From the IMG/VR virus record IMGVR_UViG_3300024502_000006, positions 1 to 34,224 of that record: DNA of 34,224 nt. One strand, given 5' to 3'. The DNA is from a virus. Positions 1 to 7,636 of the stretch are shown here, piece after piece. The notes beneath the pieces were generated by a model that saw only the letters and a list, made by a program, of their open reading frames with translations, was not told the origin of the DNA and did no database searches. A program made the translations under genes and the position numbers. The stretch's first letter is position 1. Every line of letters starts with the position of its first letter.

Positions 1-127
1 AGAGTAATGGTTGGTATTGATTCTAGCAATTCATTATTTGACAGTGCAGAAGAAACTGGTGGTAGTGCAGATGCAATTGTTGTATCGCATACTCACACAG
101 TTAATGATTCTGGTCACACTCATAATA
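1..127. repeat. Left copy of the 127-bp terminal direct repeat
   Basis: Bases 1-127 are identical to 34098-34224. The repeat lies inside one open reading frame that reads through the join, which is what a closed circular assembly with a k-mer-sized overlap looks like. It is more likely an assembly overlap than a physical terminal repeat of the virion DNA. The unique genome is then 34,097 bp. Confidence 0.95.
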
Positions 128-321
128 TTGGAACAGCCGTTTTTTCTACATCGACTAGTAGTAGTACAGGTTATGCGGCATATCCAGATGGTAATGGAAC
201 TCGTAATTTGCCTACTGTTTCTAATACAACTGGAATCTCTATTAATTCTTCTGGTAGCAGTGCAACAAATGCAAATTATCAGCCATATATTACTGTTTAT
301 ATGTGGAAGAGGACTGCTTGA
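1..321 (+). CDS. Tail fibre/collar-type protein, C-terminal part (continues from 33726)
   Basis: This is the 3' part of a 230-aa protein whose first 124 codons lie at 33726-34097. The frame is open from base 1 and stops at 319-321. This half carries the His-rich run SHTHTVNDSGHTHN, with HxH pairs like those that bind metal in T4 gp12/gp37-type fibre tips, followed by a Ser/Thr/Gly/Asn-rich stretch ending in YMWKRTA. It is inferred to be the distal, possibly receptor-contacting, part of a tail fibre. The stop overlaps the next gene's start (TGATG), so the two are probably translationally coupled. Confidence 0.8.
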   Translation, partial: RVMVGIDSSNSLFDSAEETGGSADAIVVSHTHTVNDSGHTHNIGTAVFSTSTSSSTGYAAYPDGNGTRNLPTVSNTTGISINSSGSSATNANYQPYITVYMWKRTA

Positions 322-626
322 TGGATGACTTGATCAAACATCATTTCTCTGATGGCTTGTATGCCAAGGAAACGCATATTCCTGAGGGGATGATGTTGAT
401 GCAACACATTCATGCCTACTCTCACATGAGTATTTTGGCAAAGGGGAAAGTTGTTTTCCTAAAAGGCGATGAGAAGATGATTATTGAAGCTCCAGCTTGC
501 ATTGAGATTTCTGCCGGAGAGCATCATGCTGTAAAGGCTTTGACAGATTGTGTTTGGTTTTGTATCCATGCCACTGACGAGAAAGACCCGTCAAAAGTGG
601 ATCAAGTTTTGATTAAGGAGAATTGA
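321..626 (+). CDS. Small cupin-fold protein
   Basis: The 101-aa product has the spacing of a single cupin barrel: HIHAYSHMSIL early, a GKVVFLKGDE turn, then PACIEISAGEHHAVKAL. The His residues could bind a metal. The ATG at 321 overlaps the fibre stop and has GGA 7 nt upstream; the longer reading from 303 would run further into the fibre gene. Cupin proteins of this kind are frequent next to phage tail-fibre genes. Whether it is a virion part, a fibre-assembly helper or an enzyme cannot be told from sequence. Confidence 0.7.
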   Translation: MDDLIKHHFSDGLYAKETHIPEGMMLMQHIHAYSHMSILAKGKVVFLKGDEKMIIEAPACIEISAGEHHAVKALTDCVWFCIHATDEKDPSKVDQVLIKEN

Positions 627-627
627 T

Positions 628-1704
628 ATGCCTTGGATTGGTGGTGCTATCGCTGGAGGTCTTGGACTGCTTGGAAGTTCTATGACAGCAGATGCAAGTA
701 GGGGTGCGTCAGAACAGTCTGCTCAAGCTCAACTAGAAGCGGCTCGTTTGGCGGCTGAAGCGGCTAAGTTCCGTCCTGTTGGTGTGACCACTGGATTTGG
801 TGCATCTCAGTTCCAATTCAGCCCTGAAGGCTATTTGACTGGTGCTGGATACCAACTATCTCCTGAGTTGCAAGCACAGCGCCAAAGGCTCATGGGCTTG
901 GCTGGAATGGGTTTGACTCAGGCAGAACAAGCACAACAGGCTTATGCACCTTTGGGACAGGCGGCGCAGGGTTTGTTCAACTTGGGTCAGCAGTATCTTG
1001 TACAGAATCCTGAACAGGTTGCACAGCGTTATATGCAACAGCAACAGGCTTTGTTGGCTCCTGGTCGTGAACAGCAGTTGGCTAACTTGCAGAACCAGAT
1101 GTTCCAAACTGGTAGGGGGGGATTGGCTGTTGGTGGTACTAGCGGTACTGGTGGTTCTGTGGCTCTAGGCGCTACAAACCCTGAACTGCAAGCGTATTAC
1201 AACGCACTGGCACAGCAGGATGCTCAATTGGCGGCTCAGGCTCAACAGGCTGGTCAACAGCAACTGGCATTTGGTACTGGTTTGTTTGGTACTGGTGCTA
1301 ATTTGCTTGGTGGTATGTATGGCGGTCAGGTTGCGGCTTTGTCGCCATATACGACCTATTTGGGTGGCGCTGGTAGCGTTGAAGAACTTGGTCAACAGGC
1401 TCTAAATCTTGGGTCAAACCTGGGTGGTCGTACTGCCGCCGCTGGTGCTAATGTCGGTCAATCTTTGTTGACTGGTGGCTTGAATGCGGCTAGGACTTTG
1501 CAAGCCTCTCAAGGCCAGAGTCCTTTTGGAACTTTCTTGACTAATGCCGCAAGTAGTCCGCAATTACAGGCTGGTTTGGGTAATTGGATGAGTGGTGGCA
1601 TGGGTAATCCATTGCAAGCAAAATTTGCTCAAACATCATTGGGTCAATCTGGTTTTGGTACTGGATTGGCTTATGGGAATCAAGATTACGGATTGTTTAT
1701 CTAA
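628..1704 (+). CDS. Gln/Ala/Gly-rich candidate internal virion or ejection protein
   Basis: The 358-aa product starts with a hydrophobic glycine-rich segment (IGGAIAGGLGLLGSS, residues 4-18) and continues as a Q/A/G-rich chain with many QQ and AQQAGQ runs. An AAGG-type ribosome site lies just upstream. It is the first of three consecutive large genes (358, 381 and 673 aa) between the tail fibre and the lysis cassette, the usual place for internal or DNA-ejection proteins in podoviruses. Low complexity and the N-terminal hydrophobic segment fit a protein that leaves the virion and enters membrane, but no family motif is recognised. Confidence 0.6.
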   Translation: MPWIGGAIAGGLGLLGSSMTADASRGASEQSAQAQLEAARLAAEAAKFRPVGVTTGFGASQFQFSPEGYLTGAGYQLSPELQAQRQRLMGLAGMGLTQAEQAQQAYAPLGQAAQGLFNLGQQYLVQNPEQVAQRYMQQQQALLAPGREQQLANLQNQMFQTGRGGLAVGGTSGTGGSVALGATNPELQAYYNALAQQDAQLAAQAQQAGQQQLAFGTGLFGTGANLLGGMYGGQVAALSPYTTYLGGAGSVEELGQQALNLGSNLGGRTAAAGANVGQSLLTGGLNAARTLQASQGQSPFGTFLTNAASSPQLQAGLGNWMSGGMGNPLQAKFAQTSLGQSGFGTGLAYGNQDYGLFI

Positions 1705-1713
1705 GGAGTAAAC

Positions 1714-2859
1714 ATGGCAACTGATATCGTTGGAAGTCTTTTTGGTATGACTCCTGAGAGTCTTGATGCGGCTCGTCAGCAACAAATGCGCGAACAGGCA
1801 ATGGCCTATGCTCAGTTGACTCCTCAACAGCAGATCACCTATGGCGCTTCTCTTGCTGGGCAACAGTTTGGTCGATCTGTTGGTGGGTTGCTTGGCGCTC
1901 CAGATAAGCAAATGGAGAAGGTTAGTGCATTGAATGCACTTAGCCGTCAATTTGACATGACTACTCCTGAAGGAATTTTTCAGGCATCTAAAGCTGTACA
2001 ACAAACATATCCAGATGTTGCTATGGTTTTGGTAAGCAAGGCTAATGAACTTAAGTTAAATCAACTTAAAACACAAAAAGAAGAACTTTCTGTTAATCAA
2101 GAGAAGAATCTTCGTGATGAATTGGCGGCTCTCGGCCCTAATGCAACAAACAACCAAATTTTGGCTACTGTTGTTAAGTATGGCTCTCCTGACAAAGTTC
2201 TTGCGGCATTGCAATTAACTGCTGACAAACAGGCGCAAAGAGAAAACGCACAAGCAATGCAAGAAGAGAGATTGAAATCACTTCAGGAACAAGCTCAAGC
2301 AAGAATTGATGCAAATATTCAAATTGCAAAAGATCGTGGTGCTACTCAAGTTCAAATTGCTCAAATGCAAATTGATGGGAGGAAGGCTGTTGCTGAAATG
2401 ATGGCCTCTTTCAAACAACAGGCTATTGATGATAAGAAAGCAAAAGAGAATGAGCAAAGAGCTGGTGTGATTTCTTCATTTGATAGTGCAATTGATACAT
2501 TAGATACTCTTGCAAAGCATCCAGGTAAAAGCTCTGCTGTTGGAATGACTGGGAAAATTATGTCTGCAATTCCTGGCACTAATGCCTCTGGATTTGCATC
2601 ACAGCTTGAAACATTCAAGTCTCAAGTGTTTTTGCCACAAGTGCAGTCTCTGAAGGGTATGGGTGCTTTGTCTGATGCAGAAGGTAAGAAACTTACAGCA
2701 TCTATTGGAGCATTGGATCAAAACATGACTCCAGCAGAGTTTGATGCTCAACTTGTAAAAATCAAAAACAGCTTGATGCAAGCTAGGGCAAGAGTTTCTG
2801 CATCAATGCCAAGTCAACCCGGAGTTGGAACTTCGCAAAACCCAATTGTTTTGAAATGA
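1714..2859 (+). CDS. Candidate internal virion/ejection protein, largely helical
   Basis: The 381-aa product begins MATDIVGSLFGMTPESLDAA and includes a central helical, Q/K/A/E-rich segment (about residues 110-250) likely to form coiled coils. AAGGAG precedes the start. It sits 9 nt after the previous candidate ejection gene and 7 nt before the next. The C-terminal part is a helical repeat ending in a flexible Pro/Ser tail. Position and composition suggest an ejection or internal core protein; there is no recognisable catalytic motif. Confidence 0.6.
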   Translation: MATDIVGSLFGMTPESLDAARQQQMREQAMAYAQLTPQQQITYGASLAGQQFGRSVGGLLGAPDKQMEKVSALNALSRQFDMTTPEGIFQASKAVQQTYPDVAMVLVSKANELKLNQLKTQKEELSVNQEKNLRDELAALGPNATNNQILATVVKYGSPDKVLAALQLTADKQAQRENAQAMQEERLKSLQEQAQARIDANIQIAKDRGATQVQIAQMQIDGRKAVAEMMASFKQQAIDDKKAKENEQRAGVISSFDSAIDTLDTLAKHPGKSSAVGMTGKIMSAIPGTNASGFASQLETFKSQVFLPQVQSLKGMGALSDAEGKKLTASIGALDQNMTPAEFDAQLVKIKNSLMQARARVSASMPSQPGVGTSQNPIVLK

Positions 2860-2866
2860 GGACATC

Positions 2867-4888
2867 ATGCCTGTTTACCAGTATGAAGACAAGTTTTATG
2901 ACCTTCCTGATGGACTGACAAACGAACAAGCAATTGCTCGTATTCAAGAGCATTTGGGGAAAGGAGCTACTGTTGCTCAACCTCAAACTCAACGCCAAGA
3001 ATTAACTGCTGGACAAAAAGCATATCAATCTACTAGAGACATTTTGACTCCTACTGTTGAGGCTTTGGGAACTGTTGCTGGTGGTTTAATTGGAACTCCA
3101 CTTGGGCCTTTGGGGACAGTTAGTGGTGCTGGTCTTGGTTATGGTATTTCAAAAGGAATACTGGAAAACATTGATATTGCTATGGGTGTTAAACAGCCAA
3201 GCAAAAGCATGTTAGAACCAGCGGCAGAAAGCCTTAAGAATGTTGCTGAAGGCGCAACTTACGAGGTTGGAGGTCGTGTTGTTGCTCCAATTATTGCAAA
3301 AGGAGTTGGAAAGGCAATTGATTTTCTGTCTCCTTATGTAAGTTCGGCAGAATTGAAAGCCGCAGAGATTGCAAGAGATGCTCTTGGGAAAGACCTTCCT
3401 GCTGTATTAGATAGATTGAAAAATGCAAGTCCAGGGGCAAGTGTTGCAGAAGTCACTGCATCTTTGGAAAATCCAACTTGGCAAGCATTGATTAAAAATG
3501 CTTTGGATCGTGATCCTCAATTTCTAAGAAAGATCAATCTTTTTGGGGAAGAAGAGTCTTTAAAAGCATTGTCTAAATTAGCTGGTGGTGGCAATGCGGC
3601 TGAGACACGCAAAATTTTTGAAAATGCAAAAACTGCATTGAATACAACTACTACCCCAATGCGAGAGGCGGCACTTAATCGTGCAAACTTGGGTAAGGCG
3701 GTTGCTGAATATGAGGCTCAGGCTGGTCAGTTGAGTTCTGAAGCATCTATGGAAGTTCAACGAGTTAGAGATTTGATTAAGGCTGGTAATTTGGCTGAAG
3801 CATCTGCTCGACTTGATTTGATCAAGCGTGGCTTGCCTGTTGGGTTTACTAAGTTTACTTATAAAGATGAACTTGCTCAAAAAGCATTTAATGAATGGTC
3901 TGATAAAGCCGCCCAAGCATCTCTTGATCTTGGTCAGGGTGCAAGATTTGCACAAGCTGCCGCAGATACTTTAAGAAGATATGGTATTAAGCCTCTAAAT
4001 GGAGCAAAGATTGCAAATGACATTTCTAAAATTGCACAGAACCCATCTTTTGCTGGCGATGATGTTTTGATCGGCTCCGTTAATTCTGTTGCAGATGATA
4101 TTGCAAAATGGACGAATAAAGATACTGGAGTTATTGATGGACAAGCATTAGAAGCAATTCGTAGAAACTCTGTTAATGCAGTAATTGAAAAACTTCGTCC
4201 TGGAATGGATGCAACATCTCAGCGCAATTTAGCGGCAAAAGTATTGTCTGAAATTAAACCGCTTATTGATGATGCAATTGAACAATCTGGTGGAGTTGGA
4301 TGGAAAAAATACCTTCAAGAATACTCTCAAGGTATGCAGAAAATTGCAGAGCGCAAGCTGTCTGCCGAGGGTCTTCGACTATGGAAAACAAACAAAGATG
4401 ATTTTGTCAAACTAGTGATGAATGAGTCTCCAGATAAAGTTGAAGAAATTCTTGGCCCTGGTCGTTACAACATTGCAACTGAATTGGCAAATGATACTTT
4501 GGCAACATTGAATCAATTGGCACAGAAAAGATTGACTCAGATTTCTGTTGCAGAGCAAGCATCAGAAGGACAAAAAGCATTGTCTGAACTTGTTAAACAA
4601 CAGACTTCTGTTATTAGATTGCCATCTTTCCTTAGTTTTTGGGCATCTGCTGGAAACAAGGCAATTTCAGAACTAGAGAAGGCTGTTGGCAAAGGGACAA
4701 TGGATGCCATCACTCAGGCTATGAAGTCTCCTGAAGGAACTCGTAATCTGCTTGAAAAACTTCCTGCTGTTGAAAGATACAAAGTGTTGAATTTGTTGTC
4801 AAACCCATCTCAATGGAGTTCAAAAGCTGGATTGACTGGAACTGCTGGTCTTCGTGAAGTAACGAAAGCGTCCACAAAAGAGGAGTAA
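2867..4888 (+). CDS. Large candidate internal virion/ejection protein (673 aa)
   Basis: The N-terminus (MPVYQYEDKFYDLPDGLTNE) reads as a short beta-rich segment of a type common at the start of large phage virion proteins. A Gly-rich hydrophobic stretch follows (about residues 65-100, GTVAGGLIGTPLGPLGTVSG), then a long mainly alpha-helical body. A membrane-active Gly-rich segment in a large protein at this position fits the longest ejection protein of a podovirus. No lysozyme or transglycosylase motif is visible, unlike T7 gp16. A ribosome site (GAGGACATC) precedes the ATG. Confidence 0.6.
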   Translation: MPVYQYEDKFYDLPDGLTNEQAIARIQEHLGKGATVAQPQTQRQELTAGQKAYQSTRDILTPTVEALGTVAGGLIGTPLGPLGTVSGAGLGYGISKGILENIDIAMGVKQPSKSMLEPAAESLKNVAEGATYEVGGRVVAPIIAKGVGKAIDFLSPYVSSAELKAAEIARDALGKDLPAVLDRLKNASPGASVAEVTASLENPTWQALIKNALDRDPQFLRKINLFGEEESLKALSKLAGGGNAAETRKIFENAKTALNTTTTPMREAALNRANLGKAVAEYEAQAGQLSSEASMEVQRVRDLIKAGNLAEASARLDLIKRGLPVGFTKFTYKDELAQKAFNEWSDKAAQASLDLGQGARFAQAAADTLRRYGIKPLNGAKIANDISKIAQNPSFAGDDVLIGSVNSVADDIAKWTNKDTGVIDGQALEAIRRNSVNAVIEKLRPGMDATSQRNLAAKVLSEIKPLIDDAIEQSGGVGWKKYLQEYSQGMQKIAERKLSAEGLRLWKTNKDDFVKLVMNESPDKVEEILGPGRYNIATELANDTLATLNQLAQKRLTQISVAEQASEGQKALSELVKQQTSVIRLPSFLSFWASAGNKAISELEKAVGKGTMDAITQAMKSPEGTRNLLEKLPAVERYKVLNLLSNPSQWSSKAGLTGTAGLREVTKASTKEE

Positions 4889-4891
4889 ACG

Positions 4892-5587
4892 ATTGACCCA
4901 TTCACCATACTTGCGTTGGCAAGAGGGGCAGTTTCCGCAATTAAGCAGGGTTGCGACCTCTACAACCAATTCAAAGGCGAGGTTGTCCAAGCTCAAAAAA
5001 CCATTGGTGAAGCGAAAAAGATTGTCAGGGAGGTTGGTGGTTTCCTGGGGTTTTTCAAGCGCAAGGTTGAGGTTCATGTCGATGACGAACCTGTTGTGCA
5101 AAAAGGGCGTAAACAGGTTGTTTTTGATGAGGCGCAGGTTAGAAAAGACATCTCCGACAACCTTGTAAAGTTTTTCAAGTCACTTGAGCAACTAAAAGCA
5201 CATATTGCAGAAGAGGAAGAGAAATCGCAAAACATCTATGACCCTGACCAAAACATGATGGAGTCTGCTTTGCACAGGGTTTTGGCGATGGATGAGATGG
5301 AGAAGTTGCAGTATGAGATTCGACAGGTGATGGTGTATCAGACTCCAGGCATGGGGGATTTGTACACCAGAGTGATTAGGATGGTTGGTGTCATATCCGA
5401 GGAACAAGAGTTCGCTAGGATGCAAAAGGTCAAGAAAGAGCGAGAAGCGGCATGGCAACGAAAACGAGTAAAGGAAATGCTGGTAGATCGTCTGCTTATA
5501 GTGGCAATGGCTATTCTCGTGGGAGCGTATCTGGCGGGGATTTGGTATCTGATAGTGAAAGATCGGGAGATTCGTTGGGGTTTCTAA
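4892..5587 (+). CDS. Phage protein with C-terminal membrane segment, probable ATT start
   Basis: The best start is a non-standard ATT at 4892: GAGGAG ends 6 nt upstream, and the resulting N-terminus (M/I)DPFTILALARGAVSAIK matches the DPFTI opening I remember for homologous podophage proteins. The first ordinary start in frame is TTG at 4916, with no good ribosome site. The 231-aa product has a helical, charged middle and one membrane helix near its end (LLIVAMAILVGAYLAGIWYL). The frame directly follows the TAA of the previous gene. The last 136 nt are also read in another frame by the next gene. The function is unknown; a virion or lysis-linked membrane role is possible. Confidence 0.7.
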   Translation: MDPFTILALARGAVSAIKQGCDLYNQFKGEVVQAQKTIGEAKKIVREVGGFLGFFKRKVEVHVDDEPVVQKGRKQVVFDEAQVRKDISDNLVKFFKSLEQLKAHIAEEEEKSQNIYDPDQNMMESALHRVLAMDEMEKLQYEIRQVMVYQTPGMGDLYTRVIRMVGVISEEQEFARMQKVKKEREAAWQRKRVKEMLVDRLLIVAMAILVGAYLAGIWYLIVKDREIRWGF

Positions 5588-5754
5588 TCAACATCATTTC
5601 TCTGTTTGTAATTGTTTTGTTAGTGGCTGTAATGTCTCTGATATACATTGACATACTTACTACAAAACACGAGGTTCGTGAACAGGTGCAAGCAATGGAT
5701 AGGCTAAGGAAAGAAGTTGAAAAATCAAAATCAGAAGGTGAAAAACTGCAATGA
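5452..5754 (+). CDS. Candidate inner-membrane spanin (i-spanin-like)
   Basis: The 100-aa product has a polar Ser/Gly-rich N-terminus (residues 1-41), one membrane helix (about 43-66, FLINIISLFVIVLLVAVMSL) and a charged heptad-type C-terminus (EVREQVQAMDRLRKEVEKS). A membrane helix followed by a periplasmic coiled coil is the i-spanin layout, although the long N-terminal tail is unusual. The gene starts inside the previous one in another frame (136-nt overlap), and its stop overlaps the lipoprotein gene's ATG (ATGA). Context (lipoprotein, holins, endolysin next) supports the spanin reading, but it rests on topology only. Confidence 0.55.
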   Translation: MATKTSKGNAGRSSAYSGNGYSRGSVSGGDLVSDSERSGDSLGFLINIISLFVIVLLVAVMSLIYIDILTTKHEVREQVQAMDRLRKEVEKSKSEGEKLQ

Positions 5755-5939
5755 GAGTTTATGTTTTCTTGGTAACTTTACTAATTTCACTAACTTCAGT
5801 TGGATGTAGTGATAGGTTTCGTTATCCATGTCAAGACCCGTCAAACTGGGATAAGTCAGACTGCAAGAAGCCACAGTGTGCAGTCACATCAACTTGCCCA
5901 GACCAACTAACCCGTCCAGAAGATCGTAAGGAGGATTGA
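5751..5939 (+). CDS. Small lipoprotein, candidate outer-membrane spanin
   Basis: The 62-aa product has a signal peptide and lipobox (LISLTSVGC), predicting processing before Cys19 and lipid attachment. The mature part is about 44 aa, begins CSDRFRYPCQDPSNW and contains five Cys in all plus several Pro. This Cys/Pro-rich lipoprotein type recurs in lysis regions of tailed phages. It is ATGA-coupled to the coiled-coil membrane gene upstream, so the two could form an i-/o-spanin pair bridging the periplasm. Rz1-type proteins are usually Pro-rich rather than Cys-rich, so the functional call is moderate. Confidence 0.6.
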   Translation: MRVYVFLVTLLISLTSVGCSDRFRYPCQDPSNWDKSDCKKPQCAVTSTCPDQLTRPEDRKED

Positions 5940-5940
5940 A

Positions 5941-6252
5941 ATGACCAAATCACCAGAACAACTTGATGCGCTCTTGCGCTTTGTGATTGGCATTGTGTTC
6001 AGTTTGACCGTGTTTGGCATGGTGATCCTGAGCCTGTACTCGGTGATTTTTGTCACTCAGCCAATGAATGCGATTGCACCTGCTGACAAGAATTTTTTTT
6101 ACCTCTTGAACGACATGAGCAAATACATCCTTGGATCGCTAGCGACTCTTCTGGCAATCAAGGGGAAAGATGTTTTGAGCGACAAGGCTCCAGCGCCTGC
6201 GCCTGAAGAACCAAAGGAGAAAAAAGATGATTCCAATCCCAGCGTTGCTTGA
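5941..6252 (+). CDS. Holin-like small membrane protein
   Basis: The 103-aa product has two predicted membrane helices (about residues 12-36, FVIGIVFSLTVFGMVILSLY, and a weaker one near 55-70, YILGSLATLLAI). They are followed by a charged C-terminal tail rich in Ala-Pro, Glu and Lys, typical of class II holins. A GGAGG site lies in the end of the lipoprotein gene. It overlaps the next, also holin-like, gene by 26 nt. One of the pair may be the holin and the other an antiholin or accessory; the sequence does not decide which. Confidence 0.6.
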   Translation: MTKSPEQLDALLRFVIGIVFSLTVFGMVILSLYSVIFVTQPMNAIAPADKNFFYLLNDMSKYILGSLATLLAIKGKDVLSDKAPAPAPEEPKEKKDDSNPSVA

Positions 6253-6637
6253 TGTAGGTTCCAAGATTCTTGATCGGGTTTTGCCTAATGAGGCGGCTAA
6301 ATCTGAGGCTATGGCAAAGCTCAAGCAGATTGAGCAAGAGGGCAAGATTGCTGAGTTAAATGTTGATTTGGAAGCCTATAAGACCGAACAGAATAATTTG
6401 ACTGAGCGGTTGAAGGCAGACATGTCTAGTGATTCGTGGCTGTCTAAGAACATTCGTCCAATGACGCTTGTTGCTATTCTTGTTGGCTACTTTACCTTTG
6501 CCATGATGTCGGCCTTTGATTTGGAGACAAATCAAGCGTATGTAGAACTGCTTGGGCAATGGGGCATGTTAATCATGTCATTCTATTTTGGTGGCAGGAC
6601 TCTTGAAAAAATCATTGATATGAAGAAAGGCAAATGA
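6227..6637 (+). CDS. Holin of the 3TM / gene-transfer-release type
   Basis: The 136-aa product has an N-terminal amphipathic segment (IPALLDVGSKILDRVLP), a charged helical middle (about 20-75), then hydrophobic helices (IRPMTLVAILVGYFTFAMM and LLGQWGMLIMSFYFGGRTLEK). The IRP...FGGRTLEK layout matches the holin_3TM family (GTA holin type). AGGAG lies 7 nt before the ATG, inside the previous gene. The endolysin ATG overlaps its stop (ATGA). It is expected to permeabilise the inner membrane to release the endolysin. Confidence 0.75.
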   Translation: MIPIPALLDVGSKILDRVLPNEAAKSEAMAKLKQIEQEGKIAELNVDLEAYKTEQNNLTERLKADMSSDSWLSKNIRPMTLVAILVGYFTFAMMSAFDLETNQAYVELLGQWGMLIMSFYFGGRTLEKIIDMKKGK

Positions 6638-7101
6638 TGCAACTCTCAAACAACTTTAGCCTGACCGAGATGGTCAAATCGGAAACCGCCCTGCGCCATG
6701 GCATGGAGAACACTCCTGGTGATGCAGAGATTGCAAACCTCAAAGTGCTGTGCGAAAAGGTGTTGCAACCAGTTCGTGACCACTATGGCAAGGGTGTCAA
6801 GGTGAACTCTGGCTTCCGTCACCCGGAGGTCAATGCCGCTGTTGGAGGCTCCAAGACCAGCGACCATTGCAAGGGTCAGGCCGCTGATATTGAGATTCCT
6901 GGTGTTGCCAATGCTGAATTGGCAAAGTGGATTGCCGAAAATCTGGACTTCACTCAGGTGATCCTTGAGTTCTACACGCCTGGAGTGCCAGACAGCGGTT
7001 GGGTTCATGTCAGTTATGACTCTGCCAATCTGAAAAAACAAACGCTGACGGCCACCAAACAGGCAGGGAAGACTGTTTATTTGCCAGGACTGATATCTTA
7101 A
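6634..7101 (+). CDS. Endolysin, M15-family peptidase (D-Ala-D-Ala carboxypeptidase type)
   Basis: The 155-aa product has the M15A zinc-peptidase signature: SDHCKGQAADI with zinc ligands H78 and D85, and WVHVSY with H125; the NSGFRHPEVN motif (58-67) lies before them. The length fits single-domain phage endolysins of this family. No signal peptide or separate wall-binding domain is visible, so export should depend on the holin. ATG 6634 overlaps the holin stop; a second ATG follows at once (6637). It is the last gene of the compact lysis cassette. Confidence 0.88.
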   Translation: MMQLSNNFSLTEMVKSETALRHGMENTPGDAEIANLKVLCEKVLQPVRDHYGKGVKVNSGFRHPEVNAAVGGSKTSDHCKGQAADIEIPGVANAELAKWIAENLDFTQVILEFYTPGVPDSGWVHVSYDSANLKKQTLTATKQAGKTVYLPGLIS

Positions 7102-7156
7102 AGATATGTCATTTAGTTGCTTTTAAACTACAAAAAAGATTAAAAGTTGACTGCAA

Positions 7157-7636
7157 ATGACTGATTTTTATGACTTCCTATTCAAAATTGTCACAGAAGA
7201 AGTGTGTAATGACGACATGAAGATAAGGCGAGTAAACATACATGATCCTGTGATTCTCATGCAGTTGCATGAATTGCAGAAATCTTGTTTGCCTTATGAC
7301 AAGCCGTACCCTATTAATGGTGGGTATTGGTGGATTGCTTATGAAGGTGATGAGCCTATTGGTTTTGCTGGTGTTGTTCAGTCTGTTAGGTGGGCTGATT
7401 GTGGCTATTTGTGCAGATCAGGTGTTGTGCCTTACTTTAGGGGAAGAGGCGTTCAAAAGAAAATGATTAGGGTAAGGATTGCTCATGCCAAAGCGATTGG
7501 TTGGAACTGGTTGGTTACTGATACGACTGATAATCCTGCGAGTGCAAATTCATTGATTTCATGTGGGTTTAAGATTTTTGAACCTAGTGAAAAATGGGCG
7601 TTCAAGCATAGTGTTTACTGGAGGAAGCGTTTGTAA
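7157..7636 (+). CDS. GNAT-family N-acetyltransferase
   Basis: The product shows the GNAT core: a WWIAYEGDEPIGFAGV strand pair, the acetyl-CoA loop VVPYFRGRGVQKKMI (R/Q-x-x-G-x-G/A type), and DNPASANSLISCGFKIFEP near the end. The ATG at 7157 gives 159 aa. An internal ATG at 7217 (MKIRRVNIHD) gives a 139-aa protein closer to an ordinary GNAT start, and neither has a strong ribosome site. The stop overlaps the next ATG (TAATG). The substrate is unknown; it could modify a host or virion protein or a small molecule. Confidence 0.82.
   Translation: MTDFYDFLFKIVTEEVCNDDMKIRRVNIHDPVILMQLHELQKSCLPYDKPYPINGGYWWIAYEGDEPIGFAGVVQSVRWADCGYLCRSGVVPYFRGRGVQKKMIRVRIAHAKAIGWNWLVTDTTDNPASANSLISCGFKIFEPSEKWAFKHSVYWRKRL

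Noticed and set aside
7090-7156. Possible attachment site or integrase remnant in the gap after the endolysin
   Set aside because: No integrase, repressor or tRNA-like sequence in the genome; the gap is a short AT-rich spacer with one weak hairpin (TAGTT/AACTA).
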